Shown: positions 52,826-62,429, counted from the first letter of the stretch. The stretch: DNA of 64,000 nt from Acidobacteriota bacterium (GCA_029781975.1 JAKOVQ010000016.1:124001-188000); one strand, 5' to 3'. Numbers and translations are program-made. The notes: generated by a model not told the origin, from the sequence alone.

Positions 52826-54628
52826 TCAGTCTTCGACGCGGAGGACGGCCAGGAAGGCTTCCTGCGGGAGGTCGACGCGGCCGACCTTCTTCATCCGCTT
52901 CTTCCCTTCCTTCTGCTTCTCCAGGAGCTTCTTCTTCCGGGTGATGTCGCCGCCGTAGCACTTGGCCAGGACGTTCTTCCGGAGGGCCCTCACCGTCGAC
53001 CGCGCGAGGATCTTGCTGCCGATCGCCGCCTGGATGACCACCTCGAACATCTGCTGCGGGATCATCTCCTTCATCTTCTCGACGAGGGAGCGTCCCTTCG
53101 TCGGCGCCTTGTCGCGGTGGACGATGAAGGCGAGGGCGTCCACCGGGTCGCCGTTGATCAGGACGTCGAGCTTGACGAGGTCGCCCGGCCGGTAGCCGAT
53201 CAGCTGGTAGTCGAAGGAGGCGTACCCCTTGGAGATCGACTTGAGCTTGTCGTAGAAGTCGAGGACGACCTCGTTGAGCGGGATCTCGTACTTCAGGACC
53301 GCGCGCTGCGTCCCGGCGTACTCGAGGGAGACCTGCCGGCCCCGCCGCTCCTCCGCGAGCGCGAGGATCCCCCCGAGGAACTCGTCCTTGGTGATGATCG
53401 TCGCCAGGATGTAGGGCTCCTCGATCCGGTCGATCAGCTGCGGCTCGGGGAGCTTCACCGGGTTCGAGATCTCCACGACCTCGCCGCGCGTCGTCGTGAT
53501 CCGGTAGGGGACGGACGGGGCGGTCGTGATGAGGGAGAGGTCGAACTCCCGCTCGAGCCGCTCCTGGACGATCTCCAGGTGGAGGAGGCCGAGGTAGCCG
53601 CAGCGGAAGCCGAAGCCGAGCGCGGTGGAGGACTCCGGCTCGAACGTGAACGACGCGTCGTTCAGCCGGAGCTTGTCCATCGCGTCGCGCAGGTCCTCGT
53701 ACGCGTCGCTCTCGGTCGGGAAGACCGAGGCGAAGACCATCGGCTTGACGTCCTGGAAGCCGGGGAGAGGCTCCGTCGCCGGCCGGTCGGCCTCCGTCAT
53801 CGTGTCTCCGACCTTCGTCACGTGAAGGTCCTTGATCCCCGCGATGACGTACCCGACCATCCCGACCGTCAGCTCCGGGACGACCTGCGCCTTCGGCGTG
53901 AAGACCCCGACCTCCTGAACCTCGGCCACCACGCCCGTGCCCATCATCCGGATCCTCAGCCCCGGGCGGATCGCGCCGTCCTTCACCCGCACGAGGCAGG
54001 TCACCCCGCGGTAGAGGTCGAACCAGGAGTCGAAGAGGAGCGCCCGGAGCGGCCCGTCGGCGTCCCCGACGGGCGGCGGGATGTCGTGGACGATCTGCTC
54101 CAGGAGGTCCCGCACCCCCGTCCCCGCCTTGCCGGAGGTGAGGACCGCGTGCCGCGCGGGGATCCCGATCACCTCCTCGATCTGCTCGCGGGCCATCTCC
54201 GGGACCGCCGAGGGGAGGTCGATCTTGTTGATGCAGGGAAGGATGGTGAGGTCGTTGTGGATCGCGAGGTAGGCGTTCGCGAGGGTCTGCGCCTCGACCC
54301 CCTGGGTCGCGTCGACGACGAGGACGGCCCCCTCGCACGCCGCCAGGGAGCGGGAGACCTCGTAGGTGAAGTCGACGTGCCCCGGGGTGTCGATCAGGTT
54401 GAAGGACCAGTCCTCCCCGTCCTCGCTCCGGTACTTCAGGCTCACGGCGCGGGCCTTGATGGTGATCCCGCGCTCCTTCTCGATCGGGTTGTCGTCCAGG
54501 ACCTGCTCGGTCATCTCGCGGGCGGTCAGCGCCCCCGTGATCTCGAGGATCCGGTCGGAGAGCGTCGTCTTCCCGTGGTCGATGTGGGCGACGATCGAGA
54601 AGTTGCGGATGCGGGAGGGGTGGGGCAT
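52826..54628 (-). CDS. lepA: Elongation factor 4
   Basis: This 600-residue ribosome-bound GTPase has full family length. G motifs: G1 [15 protein letters not shown]3 DTPGHVDF, G4 NKIDLP. The signature C-terminal domain ends in [20 protein letters not shown] start at 54628. The 5' leader carries three short direct repeats. It is first in the lepA-lepB-DUF4845-like run. Confidence 0.97.
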   Translation of the reverse strand: MPHPSRIRNFSIVAHIDHGKTTLSDRILEITGALTAREMTEQVLDDNPIEKERGITIKARAVSLKYRSEDGEDWSFNLIDTPGHVDFTYEVSRSLAACEGAVLVVDATQGVEAQTLANAYLAIHNDLTILPCINKIDLPSAVPEMAREQIEEVIGIPARHAVLTSGKAGTGVRDLLEQIVHDIPPPVGDADGPLRALLFDSWFDLYRGVTCLVRVKDGAIRPGLRIRMMGTGVVAEVQEVGVFTPKAQVVPELTVGMVGYVIAGIKDLHVTKVGDTMTEADRPATEPLPGFQDVKPMVFASVFPTESDAYEDLRDAMDKLRLNDASFTFEPESSTALGFGFRCGYLGLLHLEIVQERLEREFDLSLITTAPSVPYRITTTRGEVVEISNPVKLPEPQLIDRIEEPYILATIITKDEFLGGILALAEERRGRQVSLEYAGTQRAVLKYEIPLNEVVLDFYDKLKSISKGYASFDYQLIGYRPGDLVKLDVLINGDPVDALAFIVHRDKAPTKGRSLVEKMKEMIPQQMFEVVIQAAIGSKILARSTVRALRKNVLAKCYGGDITRKKKLLEKQKEGKKRMKKVGRVDLPQEAFLAVLRVED

Positions 54629-54631
54629 GGG

Positions 54632-54660
54632 TGGGGTCTCTGGGGTCTCCGGGGTCTCCG
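54632..54660 (-). repeat. Triple decamer repeat in the lepA leader
   Basis: Three near-identical decamers (TGGGGTCTCC on the plus strand) are in tandem directly upstream of the lepA start. On the lepA strand each contains GGAGA or GAGA, so the leader holds several Shine-Dalgarno-like sites in a row, the nearest being the weakest. Confidence 0.7.
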
Positions 54661-54674
54661 GCGACCCGAACCCG

Positions 54675-55772
54675 TCATTGTAGCGCGGTCCCCCGGAGGG
54701 GCGGCAGCTCCGGCAGGGGCCACCTCGACCGGGCGGGTGCCGCGAATCCTTCGTGCGGGGCGCCGCTCCGGTGCCGGACGAGCCCGGCGAAGGCGATCAT
54801 CGCGGCGTTGTCCCCCGTCAGCGCCCGGGGAGCCAGCAGGACCTCCACCCCGCGTCGCCTCCCCCACGCCTCCAGCCTCTCCCGCAGGAGGCCGTTGGCC
54901 GCCACCCCGCCGGAGACGGTCAGCAGCGGGATCGGGCCGTCCTCGTGGAGCCGCGTCAGGCGGTCCTCGACCTGGGCGACGACCGCCTCCTGGAAGTCGG
55001 CCAGCAGGTCGAGGAGCGGGGCGGGAAGGGACTCCTCGCCGCGCAGCTCCCGCGCCGCGAGGACTCCGGTGCGCGGCTCGAGCCCGAGGGCGAGGAGCCG
55101 CTCGCGGACCGCCGTCTTCAGCCCGGAGAACGACAGGTCCCGCGACCCGTCCTTGAACTGGGGCACGGGGAACGGTCCGGTCCGCCTCCCGAGCCGGGCC
55201 AGCCGGTCGACGACGGGTCCGCCGGGGTAGCCGAGCCCCGACATCTTCGCCACCTTGTCGAAGGCCTCGCCCGCCGCGTCGTCGCGGGTCCGCGCCAGGC
55301 AGGAGATCCCCTCGGGCGCGTACCGGAAGACGTGGGTGTGCCCTCCCGAGATGGCGAGGGCGAGGAACCGCTCCGGGACGGCGCGCGCCGCTCCCCCGGC
55401 GGGCGAGAGGAACGGCGAGAGGGCGTGAGCCTCGATGTGGTGGACCGGGACGAACGGCACGCCGAGCCCGAAGGCGATCCCCTTGGCCTCGGAGAGGCCG
55501 ACGAGGAGGGCGCCGACCAGCCCCGGCCCCGCCGTCGCCGCGACGAGGGAGACGTCGCCGAGCGGGACGCCCCCCTCGGCGAGCGCCGCGTCGAGGAGCC
55601 CCGGCAGGTTCGTCAGGTGGGCCCGGGCGGCGATCTCGGGGACGACGCCGCCGTATCGGCCGTGGGTCGCGACCTGCGAGGAGACGACCGAGGAGAGGAT
55701 CGTCCCGTCGCCGCGGACGAGAGCGACCGACGTCTCGTCGCACGAGGACTCGATGCCGAGGACCAGCTCCAC
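54675..55772 (-). CDS. tsaD: tRNA N6-adenosine threonylcarbamoyltransferase
   Basis: This 365-residue enzyme of the ASKHA fold transfers the threonylcarbamoyl group to A37 of tRNAs reading ANN codons. Motifs: [15 protein letters not shown] at the N-terminus, metal-binding [22 protein letters not shown], and [13 protein letters not shown] with [13 protein letters not shown]. The GTG start at 55772 gives the normal family N-terminus; sequence upstream in frame belongs to the mtnA region. It follows mtnA by 8 bp. Confidence 0.96.
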   Translation of the reverse strand: MELVLGIESSCDETSVALVRGDGTILSSVVSSQVATHGRYGGVVPEIAARAHLTNLPGLLDAALAEGGVPLGDVSLVAATAGPGLVGALLVGLSEAKGIAFGLGVPFVPVHHIEAHALSPFLSPAGGAARAVPERFLALAISGGHTHVFRYAPEGISCLARTRDDAAGEAFDKVAKMSGLGYPGGPVVDRLARLGRRTGPFPVPQFKDGSRDLSFSGLKTAVRERLLALGLEPRTGVLAARELRGEESLPAPLLDLLADFQEAVVAQVEDRLTRLHEDGPIPLLTVSGGVAANGLLRERLEAWGRRRGVEVLLAPRALTGDNAAMIAFAGLVRHRSGAPHEGFAAPARSRWPLPELPPLRGTALQ

Positions 55773-55780
55773 GCCCCCCC

Positions 55781-56887
55781 CTAGCCCCGGAGGAGGCGCG
55801 CCAGCCCCGTCGCGTGGGGCGGCTCGGAGACGCCCCGCTCCGTGACGATGGCGTCGACCAGGGCGGACGGCGTGACGTCGAAGGCCGGGTAGAGGGCCTT
55901 CACCCCCTCCGGCGCGACGCGCAGCGGGCTCTCCCCCGACGGGTCGAGGAGGAGGACCTCCTCGCCGTCCCGCCATTCGATCGGGATCCCCGCGCCCGTC
56001 GCGCAGGCCGGGTCGAGCGTGGTCGTCGGGGCGGCGACGACGAACGGGACGCCGTGCGCCCGGCAGGCGAGGGCGACGCCGTAGGTGCCGACCTTGTTCG
56101 CGACGTCGCCGTTGGCCGCGATCCGGTCCGCCCCGACGACCACGGCGGCGACCTCTCCCGACGCGATCGCGGCGGCCGCCGCGACGTCCGGCAGGAGGGT
56201 GACGTCGAGGCCGTCCCGGTCGAGCTCCCACGCCGTGAGCCGGGCCCCCTGCCAGAACGGGCGCGTCTCGTCGGCGAGGACCGCCACCGGCCTGCGGGCC
56301 GCGAGGCTCCGGATCACGCCGAGGGCCGTGCCGATCCCCGCCGTCGCGAGCGCGCCGGCGTTGCAGTGGGTCAGGAGGCGGTCCGGCCGGCCCCCGACCG
56401 GCGGGAGGCGCCGCTCGAGCCAGTCGGCGCCGTGCCGCCCGATCGCGGCGCAGGCCTCGCGGTCCTCCTCCTCGATCCGTCCGGCTTCGACCCGGAGAGC
56501 GCGGACGAGAGCATCGGCCCCGTCCCCTTCGCGCTCCACCACGGCGAGCATCCGGGCGACGGCGTTCGCCAGGTTGACCGCCGTGGGCCGCGCGGCCGTC
56601 AGGCGCCCCGCGGCGCCGCGCAGCGCCGCGCGGAGGTCGGGGGCACCGTCCCCGGCGAGGCGGCGCGCCTCCACCGCGATTCCCCAGGCGGCCGCGACGC
56701 CGATGAGCGGGGCGCCTCGCACCGCGAGGGTCCGGATCGCCTCCTCCGCGTCGGCGGCGCTCGCGCAGGGGAGCCACGCCTCTTCCCGAGGCAGGCGCCG
56801 CTGGTCGAGGAACCGCACGGCGTCGCCGTCGTGGGCGACCGGGCGGACGACGGTCGAGATCGGGGCGGTTGGCGGGGGCGCGGTCAT
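55781..56887 (-). CDS. mtnA: Methylthioribose-1-phosphate isomerase
   Basis: This 368-residue enzyme isomerises 5-methylthioribose-1-phosphate in methionine salvage. The catalytic cysteine is in [11 protein letters not shown] and the catalytic aspartate in [20 protein letters not shown]. The [13 protein letters not shown] segment is the usual substrate loop of this eIF2B-like family. ATG start. It diverges from pgk over 74 bp. No other methionine salvage gene is in the window. Confidence 0.95.
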   Translation of the reverse strand: MTAPPPTAPISTVVRPVAHDGDAVRFLDQRRLPREEAWLPCASAADAEEAIRTLAVRGAPLIGVAAAWGIAVEARRLAGDGAPDLRAALRGAAGRLTAARPTAVNLANAVARMLAVVEREGDGADALVRALRVEAGRIEEEDREACAAIGRHGADWLERRLPPVGGRPDRLLTHCNAGALATAGIGTALGVIRSLAARRPVAVLADETRPFWQGARLTAWELDRDGLDVTLLPDVAAAAAIASGEVAAVVVGADRIAANGDVANKVGTYGVALACRAHGVPFVVAAPTTTLDPACATGAGIPIEWRDGEEVLLLDPSGESPLRVAPEGVKALYPAFDVTPSALVDAIVTERGVSEPPHATGLARLLRG

Positions 56888-56895
56888 GCCCGGAC

Positions 56896-56903
56896 TATAG
56901 AAT
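56896..56903 (+). promoter_or_regulatory. Possible -10 element for pgk
   Basis: TATAGAAT is the only A/T-rich stretch in the 74-bp gap before pgk and begins 9 bp after the mtnA start codon. It resembles a bacterial -10 element; no good -35 element is found at the normal distance. Confidence 0.35.
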
Positions 56904-56961
56904 CGACGGGTTCCGGGCTGCCGCGCCGGCGCGCGAGCCGGCCGGCCGAGGAGAAAACGCC

Positions 56962-58152
56962 ATGGCTGCTCTTCCTCGAAGCATCCGCGAGCTCTCGCTC
57001 GACGGGAAGCGCGTCTTCCTCCGCGTCGACTTCAACGTTCCCCTCAAGGACGGCGTCGTCCGCGACGACACCCGCGTCGTCGAGGCGCTCCCGACGATCC
57101 GCCTCGCGCGGGAGATGGGGGCCCGCCTCCTCCTCGCGTCGCACCTGGGAAAGGCGAAGGGGACCCCCGACCCGAAGTACTCGCTCGGGCCGGTCGCGAA
57201 GACCCTCGAGGCGAGGCTCGGGGCTCCCGTGGCCTTCGCCGCCGACTGCGTCGGGAAGGCCGTGGAGGAGGCGGCCGCGGCGCTCCCCCGCGGCGGCGTT
57301 CTCCTCCTCGAGAACACCCGGTTCCACGCGGGCGAGGAGAAGAACGACCCCGCGTTCGCCGCCGAGCTCGCGAAGCTGGCGGACGTCTACGTCAACGACG
57401 CGTTCGGGACGGCGCACCGGGCCCACGCCTCGACGGCCGGCATGGCCGTCCACTTCGCGCGCGACGCCCGCGGCGTCGGCCTCCTGATGGAGAAGGAGCT
57501 GACGGCCCTCGGCCGGGTCGTCGAGGGGATCGAGCGCCCGTTCGTCGGCATCCTCGGCGGCGCGAAGATCCTGGGGAAGATCGCCGCGCTCGAGGCGCTC
57601 GTCGAGCGGGCCGACACGCTCCTGATCGGAGGCGGGATGGCGAACCACTTCGTCGCCGCCCTGGGCCTCCCCGTCGGCAGGTCGCTCCTGGAGCCCGACG
57701 GGGTCCCGATCGCACGCAAGGTCATCGACCGGTGCAAGGAGCGGAAGGTGAACCTCGTCCTCCCCTCCGACTTCCTCGTCGCCCCGTCCCTGGAGGACGC
57801 CGCGAAGGCACGGGCCGTGGCGATGGACGCGATCGGCGCGAACGAGGCCGCCTTCGACGTCGGCCCGAAGACCCTCGAGATGTTCCGGCGGATGACGTCG
57901 ACCGCGAAGACGATCTTCTGGAACGGCCCGATGGGCGTCTTCGAGACCAAGCCGTTCGACGCCGGGACGCGGGCGGTGGCGCAGCTCCTCGCGGACTCCG
58001 CCGCGTTCACCGTCGTCGGCGGCGGGGAGAGCGTCGAGGCGGTCAACGAGGCCGGGCTGGCCCCGCGGATCTCCCACGTCTCCACCGGCGGGGGCGCGTC
58101 GCTCGACCTCGTCAGCGGCAAGACGCTCCCGGGCGTCGAGGCCCTCCTCTGA
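56962..58152 (+). CDS. pgk: Phosphoglycerate kinase
   Basis: This 396-residue glycolytic kinase has the family N-terminus [14 protein letters not shown], the substrate-binding HLGKAKG and [29 protein letters not shown] and the ATP-binding C-terminal [13 protein letters not shown]. Length is standard. ATG 56962 has GAGGAGA 7 bp upstream. It lies 8 bp before tpiA, forming a glycolytic operon. Confidence 0.98.
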   Translation: MAALPRSIRELSLDGKRVFLRVDFNVPLKDGVVRDDTRVVEALPTIRLAREMGARLLLASHLGKAKGTPDPKYSLGPVAKTLEARLGAPVAFAADCVGKAVEEAAAALPRGGVLLLENTRFHAGEEKNDPAFAAELAKLADVYVNDAFGTAHRAHASTAGMAVHFARDARGVGLLMEKELTALGRVVEGIERPFVGILGGAKILGKIAALEALVERADTLLIGGGMANHFVAALGLPVGRSLLEPDGVPIARKVIDRCKERKVNLVLPSDFLVAPSLEDAAKARAVAMDAIGANEAAFDVGPKTLEMFRRMTSTAKTIFWNGPMGVFETKPFDAGTRAVAQLLADSAAFTVVGGGESVEAVNEAGLAPRISHVSTGGGASLDLVSGKTLPGVEALL

Positions 58153-58160
58153 GGCCGCCC

Positions 58161-58946
58161 GTGAGCGCGCGGACCCCCTTCGTCGTCGCGAACTGGAAGA
58201 TGAACAAGACCGCCACGGAGGCGGAGGCGTTCGTCGCCGGCTTCCGGGGTCTCCTCCCCGCCCCCCCCCCCGGGGTGGACCTCGCCATCGCCCCGCCGTT
58301 CCCCGCGCTCGAGCGGACGGGCCGCGCGCTCGCCGGGAGCGGCGTGGGCCTCGCGGCCCAGGACGTCCACGCCGAGCAGAAGGGGGCCTACACCGGCGAG
58401 GTCGCCGCGTCGATGCTCGCCGACCTCGGGGTCGCCTTCTGCCTCGTCGGCCACAGCGAGCGGCGGCGGGACCGCCACGAGACCGAGGAGCAGTTCGCCC
58501 GGAAGATGAAGCGGCTCGTCGAGGCCGGGATCGCCCCCCTCTACTGCGTCGGCGAGACGCTCGAGCAGCGCGACCGCGGCGAGACGGACGCCGTCCTGGC
58601 GGACCAGCTCACGGCGCTCGACCTGTTCGGCCCGGATCTCCCTCCGGGCTTCGTCCTCGCCTACGAGCCGGTCTGGGCCATCGGCACGGGGCGGGCCGCC
58701 ACGCCCGAGATGGCCCAGGCGGCCCATCGGCACCTCCGGACCTTGCTGTCGCGCCGTGCCGGCGCCGTGGCCGCCGAGGCGGTCCGGGTCCTGTACGGGG
58801 GCTCCGTGACCCCGGCGAACGCCCGCGAGCTCTTCTCCCAGCCGGACATCGACGGCGGCCTGGTGGGAGGGGCCTCCCTGAACCCGGCCGACTTCGCGGC
58901 CCTCGCCGAGGCGGCCGCTGCCGCCACGGCCGCCCCCGGTTCCTGA
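58161..58946 (+). CDS. tpiA: Triosephosphate isomerase
   Basis: This 261-residue TIM-barrel enzyme has the lysine of VVANWKMNK, the catalytic histidine in LVGHSERRRDR, the glutamate in LAYEPVWAIGTG and the phosphate loop LYGGSVTPANA with GGLVGGASL. GTG start 8 bp after pgk. It is followed by a hairpin and secG. Confidence 0.97.
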   Translation: MSARTPFVVANWKMNKTATEAEAFVAGFRGLLPAPPPGVDLAIAPPFPALERTGRALAGSGVGLAAQDVHAEQKGAYTGEVAASMLADLGVAFCLVGHSERRRDRHETEEQFARKMKRLVEAGIAPLYCVGETLEQRDRGETDAVLADQLTALDLFGPDLPPGFVLAYEPVWAIGTGRAATPEMAQAAHRHLRTLLSRRAGAVAAEAVRVLYGGSVTPANARELFSQPDIDGGLVGGASLNPADFAALAEAAAAATAAPGS

Positions 58947-58967
58947 GGCCGGACCGGCTGAGGTATC

Positions 58968-59002
58968 ATCTCCGGCCCTTCCCTGCCGGAAGGGCCGGAG
59001 AT
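58968..59002 (+). promoter_or_regulatory. Perfect 15-bp hairpin covering the secG ribosome-binding site
   Basis: ATCTCCGGCCCTTCC (58968-58982) and its exact reverse complement (58988-59002) flank a 5-base loop. The GGAG at 58997-59000, the only plausible Shine-Dalgarno of secG, is inside the right arm. A TATCAT hexamer at 58964-58969 overlaps the left arm. The stem could act as an attenuator between tpiA and secG or hide the ribosome site. Confidence 0.6.
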
Positions 59003-59009
59003 CGACTTC

Positions 59010-59372
59010 ATGCTCTACGTCCTCGTCCCCGTCTACATCGTCGTCTGCGTCTTCCTGATCCTCGTCGTCCTCCTCCAGCAGGGCAAGGGGGCCGACGTGG
59101 CGAGCGCGTTCGGGGCGTCGTCCTCCCAGACCACCTTCGGCGCCCGCGGGGCCGCGACCCTTCTCGAGAAGGTGACGACGTGGGCCTTCGTCGCTTTCGC
59201 CGTCCTCGCGGTGGTCATCTCGCTGATCCAGGCGAAGCCGCACGGGTCGGTCCTCTCGAAGGTCGCCCCTCCGGCCGCGCCGGCTCCGAAGCCCGCCGCT
59301 CCGGCGGCCGCCATCCCCGCCCCCTCGACGGCCGCTCCAGCCGCACCCGCTCCGGCCCCGGCGCAGAAGTAG
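59010..59372 (+). CDS. secG: Protein translocase subunit SecG
   Basis: This 120-residue membrane protein is a SecYEG component. Two helices (about 4-22 and 50-70) surround the family loop QQGKGADVASAFGASSSQTTFG. The C-terminus is a long alanine/proline-rich tail (from about 85), which is more extended than in E. coli and likely disordered in the periplasm. ATG start. The pgk-tpiA-secG-tRNA-Leu order is common in bacteria. Confidence 0.95.
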   Translation: MLYVLVPVYIVVCVFLILVVLLQQGKGADVASAFGASSSQTTFGARGAATLLEKVTTWAFVAFAVLAVVISLIQAKPHGSVLSKVAPPAAPAPKPAAPAAAIPAPSTAAPAAPAPAPAQK

Positions 59373-59379
59373 AACGGCC

Positions 59380-59407
59380 TTGATTCTGGTCGCCGGGCGG
59401 GTATCAT
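59380..59407 (+). promoter_or_regulatory. Promoter for tRNA-Leu
   Basis: TTGATT (59380-59385) and TATCAT (59402-59407) are 16 bp apart and would start transcription about 10 bp before the tRNA. This is the best sigma-70-like promoter in the window. Confidence 0.5.
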
Positions 59408-59423
59408 TCCCCTCCCGCGCCGT

Positions 59424-59508
<85 letters not shown>

Positions 59509-59535
59509 CGTGATCTCCCCGGAACCTGGAACGAC

Positions 59536-59565
59536 GGCCCGCCCGACGGCGGGTCTTTCGCTTTT
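59536..59565 (+). terminator. Intrinsic terminator after tRNA-Leu
   Basis: A stem of CCCGCC/GGCGGG with a CGAC loop, extendable by one GC and one GT pair, is followed directly by TCTTTCGCTTTT. This is the clearest rho-independent terminator in the window. Confidence 0.6.
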
Positions 59566-59644
59566 CCAGGGAGCCCCCGTCGCCGCTGCCGACCGAGCGC
59601 GCCGGAGAGGTGGCGCCGGTCGCGCCGTCCCCCCCGGAGCGCGG

Positions 59645-60013
59645 TCAGAGGCGCGTGACGAGGTCGCTGAGCCCGGGGACGGCGAACCGCTTCCCCGAGA
59701 CGGCGTTCACGATCCCCAGGACCACGAGGACCAGGTAGGCCAGGGAGACGAGGGGCTGCAGGGTCCAGAAGAGGCCGACCACGCCTCCGAGGATGCCCAG
59801 CCCGGCCGAGACGGCGGCGAACGCGAGGAAGAGGAGGAGCCCGTTCCGCGCGTGCCACCGGACCTCCCGGTCGTTCCTCTCGGAAAGGAGGGGGATCAGG
59901 GCGAGGAGGCCGAGGTAGGAGAGGACGAGCATTCCCTGGCTGGACCGCCCCGCCGACGGGGGCTTCACCACCGGGGGCCGGGGGATCGGGGGGGTGCCGG
60001 ACCCGGGCTCCAT
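59645..60013 (-). CDS. DUF4870 small membrane protein
   Basis: This 122-residue protein has three hydrophobic segments (about 29-43, 57-78 and 86-104) after a proline-rich N-terminus. LSYLGLLALIPLLSER and WHARNGLLLFLAF are typical of the DUF4870 (Tic20-like) family, and the end LSDLVTRL is usual. Function unknown; membrane located. ATG start. It follows the DUF4097 gene by 46 bp on the same strand. Confidence 0.82.
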   Translation of the reverse strand: MEPGSGTPPIPRPPVVKPPSAGRSSQGMLVLSYLGLLALIPLLSERNDREVRWHARNGLLLFLAFAAVSAGLGILGGVVGLFWTLQPLVSLAYLVLVVLGIVNAVSGKRFAVPGLSDLVTRL

Positions 60014-60059
60014 CCCGCCCGGAATCCCCGTCAGAGCGCCCCGCGGCCGCGGGCCGAGG

Positions 60060-60905
60060 TCACCGCGCCGCGTCTCCGCGCGGGCTCCCGACGACGAGCC
60101 TCACCTCGCCGTTCACCGTCTCCACCGACAGGCGCTCGCGGCCGCCGGCGATGGCGCCCCGAGCCTCCTTCGGTCCCCACTTCCCCTCGGGGATCACCTC
60201 GGGAAAGTCGGACCGGATCCCGCCGTTGACCGTCTGGAGGTCGAACCGGATCGAGGAGTCGCGCGCGCAGGCCACCGTCACCGAGCCGTTGACCGTCTCG
60301 AGCTTCGAGGCGTGCAGGGCCCCGGCGAAGCTCACCTCGACCGAACCGTTGACGGTGTTGACCTGGACGGGGGCGTCGTGCCCCTCGACCCGGACGCTGC
60401 CGTTGACCGTGTTGAGGGTGAGCGGCGCCGTCCTCCTCTCGGCGGAGACGCGCCCGTTGACCGTCTCGACGTCGACGGGGAGGGTGCCGGGGAGCTCGAG
60501 CTCGTACGCGACCTCGGCCGCCGGGTCCGAGCCCCAGCGGAAGAAGCCGAGGAACCTCTTCTGGCGCGGGAGGATGGTCTCGATGTCGAGGACCGCCCCG
60601 GCCTTGACGACCCGGATCTCGGTGTCTCGCAGGATCTCCTCCGCGCTGGAGCCGCGGGCCTTCTTGACCGCCACGACGTGGGCCGTCGGCCGGTCGACCG
60701 TGGCGAGGCGGACGCTGCCGTTGACGTTCTGGAGCCGGACCTTCGTGATCCCCGTCAGGTCGTAGGTCTTCTCGAAGCGCTCGGTGGCCGGCTCCCCGGC
60801 CCTGAGGGTCCCGGCGGGGCCGAGCAGGACCGCGAGGGCTAAGAGACCCAGGGGAAGGAGCGCCGGCACGCGGCGGCGGGCGGGGGGGCTCGGGTGCGGG
60901 CTCAT
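60060..60905 (-). CDS. DUF4097 exported beta-repeat protein
   Basis: This 281-residue protein has a signal peptide (about 1-36) and a body built of short beta repeats with the recurring motif VNGSV or VNGxV (for example VQVNTVNGSVEV and LETVNGSVTVA), at least seven copies about 18-26 residues apart. This is the pattern of DUF4097, a putative adhesin or bactofilin-like beta-helix. No anchor motif at the C-terminus. ATG start. It lies 45 bp downstream of the RDD gene. Confidence 0.82.
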   Translation of the reverse strand: MSPHPSPPARRRVPALLPLGLLALAVLLGPAGTLRAGEPATERFEKTYDLTGITKVRLQNVNGSVRLATVDRPTAHVVAVKKARGSSAEEILRDTEIRVVKAGAVLDIETILPRQKRFLGFFRWGSDPAAEVAYELELPGTLPVDVETVNGRVSAERRTAPLTLNTVNGSVRVEGHDAPVQVNTVNGSVEVSFAGALHASKLETVNGSVTVACARDSSIRFDLQTVNGGIRSDFPEVIPEGKWGPKEARGAIAGGRERLSVETVNGEVRLVVGSPRGDAAR

Positions 60906-60950
60906 GGTCGTTCTCCAACTCCGAGGAACGCAGACGGCCGGGAAAAGTTC

Positions 60951-61472
60951 TCACCCCTCGACGACGCGGGTCCCGGCCATCCGGTCGCCGTCGCGCCTGC
61001 CGCCGGCCCTCCGAAGGACCGCCCGGGCTTCCAGGACGTTCCATCCCGGAACGAGGAGAGGGACGTTCCGGAGGGCGGAGCCCAGGAGCCCCGGCGTCTC
61101 CCCGCCCTCCGCGACGACGTGGAGGCCGAGAAGCGCCTTCCCCGGGCTCGCCCCCCGGGCGTCGCGGACGAGGAACAGGACGACGAAGGCGAGCTGGGCG
61201 GCGCGAAAGGCCCACGCGAGCGCCGGGGGAGGGGTCACCGCGACGACCACGACCCCGAAGACGAGGACGGTGGCGGCCAGGAGCGGCCCCCCGGCCAGGA
61301 CGACGAGGTCGATCCCGAGGGCGGCCGCCCGGAGCCAGAGCCTCTCGCGCGGGATGGGGCCCGACGGGACGCCCCTCCCGTACGATCGGGGGGCGTGAGA
61401 GCCCTCCCCGGCCCCGTCGCGAACGAGCTCCTCCGGCTTCGAAGCGCCGGGCTGGCCGAGCGGCACCTCCAC
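60951..61472 (-). CDS. RDD-family membrane protein
   Basis: This protein, about 130-173 residues long, has an RDD domain: RERLWLRAAALGIDLVVL, then VVVVAVTPPPALAWAFRAAQLAFVVLFLVRD (two helices) and the family end RGASPGKALLGLHVV. RDD proteins are small transporters or membrane adaptors of unclear role. The start is uncertain. The only in-frame normal starts are GTGs at 61472 and 61466, which would overlap the divergent deaminase gene by about 75 bp; a rare ATC start near 61350 is the alternative. The confident coding part is 60951-61360. Confidence 0.7.
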   Translation of the reverse strand: MEVPLGQPGASKPEELVRDGAGEGSHAPRSYGRGVPSGPIPRERLWLRAAALGIDLVVLAGGPLLAATVLVFGVVVVAVTPPPALAWAFRAAQLAFVVLFLVRDARGASPGKALLGLHVVAEGGETPGLLGSALRNVPLLVPGWNVLEARAVLRRAGGRRDGDRMAGTRVVEG

Positions 61473-62429
61473 CTCGAGGGGGCGATCCGGCCCGCCACCG
61501 CGGTCGCCCTCGCCGCGCGGTGGCCGTCCTCCCTCTTCCCCGACGGGGCCGCGTTCCGCGCCCGGAGGCGGTTCGAGGACTTCCGCGGCTTCCTGACGCT
61601 CTACCGGGACGTCTGCCGGCTCCTCCGGAGCCCGGCCGACTACGCCCGGGTGGCCCGGGACCTGACCGGGCGCCTCCGGCGCGAGCGGATCGTCGACGCC
61701 GAGGTCTACGTGTCGCCCGCGGTGGTGGAGCGGATCGGCCTCGACTGGGTCGACGTCCGGGACGCCCTCGAGGCCGTCTTCGCCGCGCACGAGCGGCGGG
61801 GCGGCGGCCGGCTCGCGGTCCTCCTCGACTCCGTCCGGCAGTGGGGTCCGGAGGCGGCCCACCGCGTCCTCGACCTGCACGAGAGGCATCCGTGGTCCCG
61901 CGCCGTCGGCTTCGGCCTGGGCGGGGACGAGGCCGCCGTCCCCGCGAGCGCCTTCCGGGAGGTCTACCGGAGGCTTCCGCGGCTCGGCCTGGCGCCGCTC
62001 GTCCACGCCGGGGAGTGGGCCGGCCCCGAGTCCGTGGCCCAGGCCCTCGACGCGCTCCGCCCCGTCCGGATCGCCCACGGGATCCGGGCTGCCGAGGACC
62101 CCGCTCTGGTCCGGCGCCTCGCGCGGCTCGGCACCTTCCTGGACGTCTGCCTCGCCTCCAACGCCGCGACCGGCGCCGTCGCCGACCCGTCGCGCCACCC
62201 CGTCCGGCGGCTCCTCGCCGCCGGGGTCCGGGTGACGCTCTCCACCGACGACCCGGGGCTCTTCGGGACCACCCTCCTCGGCGAGTACCGGCGGCTCGCC
62301 CGCCTGGGCGCGGGGGTTGGCGAGCTGCGGGCGGTGGCGGCGCACGCGCGTGCGGCCGCGCTGGTCGGCGGACCTTCGCGTCACGGCTCGGCGGGCGGCT
62401 CCGGGAGAGCGGCCAGGACGCGCTCGTAG
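61395..62429 (+). CDS. Adenosine-deaminase-family metal hydrolase
   Basis: This 344-residue TIM-barrel deaminase has the zinc ligands in ERHLHLEG and LVHAGEW, plus GFGLGGDEA, RIAHGIRA and LSTDDPGLFGTTLLGEY with the catalytic aspartate. The usual CPxSN motif reads CLASN. It could act on adenosine, adenine or aminofutalosine; the altered motif does not decide. GTG start at 61395. The 3' end overlaps the convergent bshA gene by 49 bp, so the last 15 residues are a poor match to any family end. Confidence 0.83.
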   Translation: MRALPGPVANELLRLRSAGLAERHLHLEGAIRPATAVALAARWPSSLFPDGAAFRARRRFEDFRGFLTLYRDVCRLLRSPADYARVARDLTGRLRRERIVDAEVYVSPAVVERIGLDWVDVRDALEAVFAAHERRGGGRLAVLLDSVRQWGPEAAHRVLDLHERHPWSRAVGFGLGGDEAAVPASAFREVYRRLPRLGLAPLVHAGEWAGPESVAQALDALRPVRIAHGIRAAEDPALVRRLARLGTFLDVCLASNAATGAVADPSRHPVRRLLAAGVRVTLSTDDPGLFGTTLLGEYRRLARLGAGVGELRAVAAHARAAALVGGPSRHGSAGGSGRAARTRS

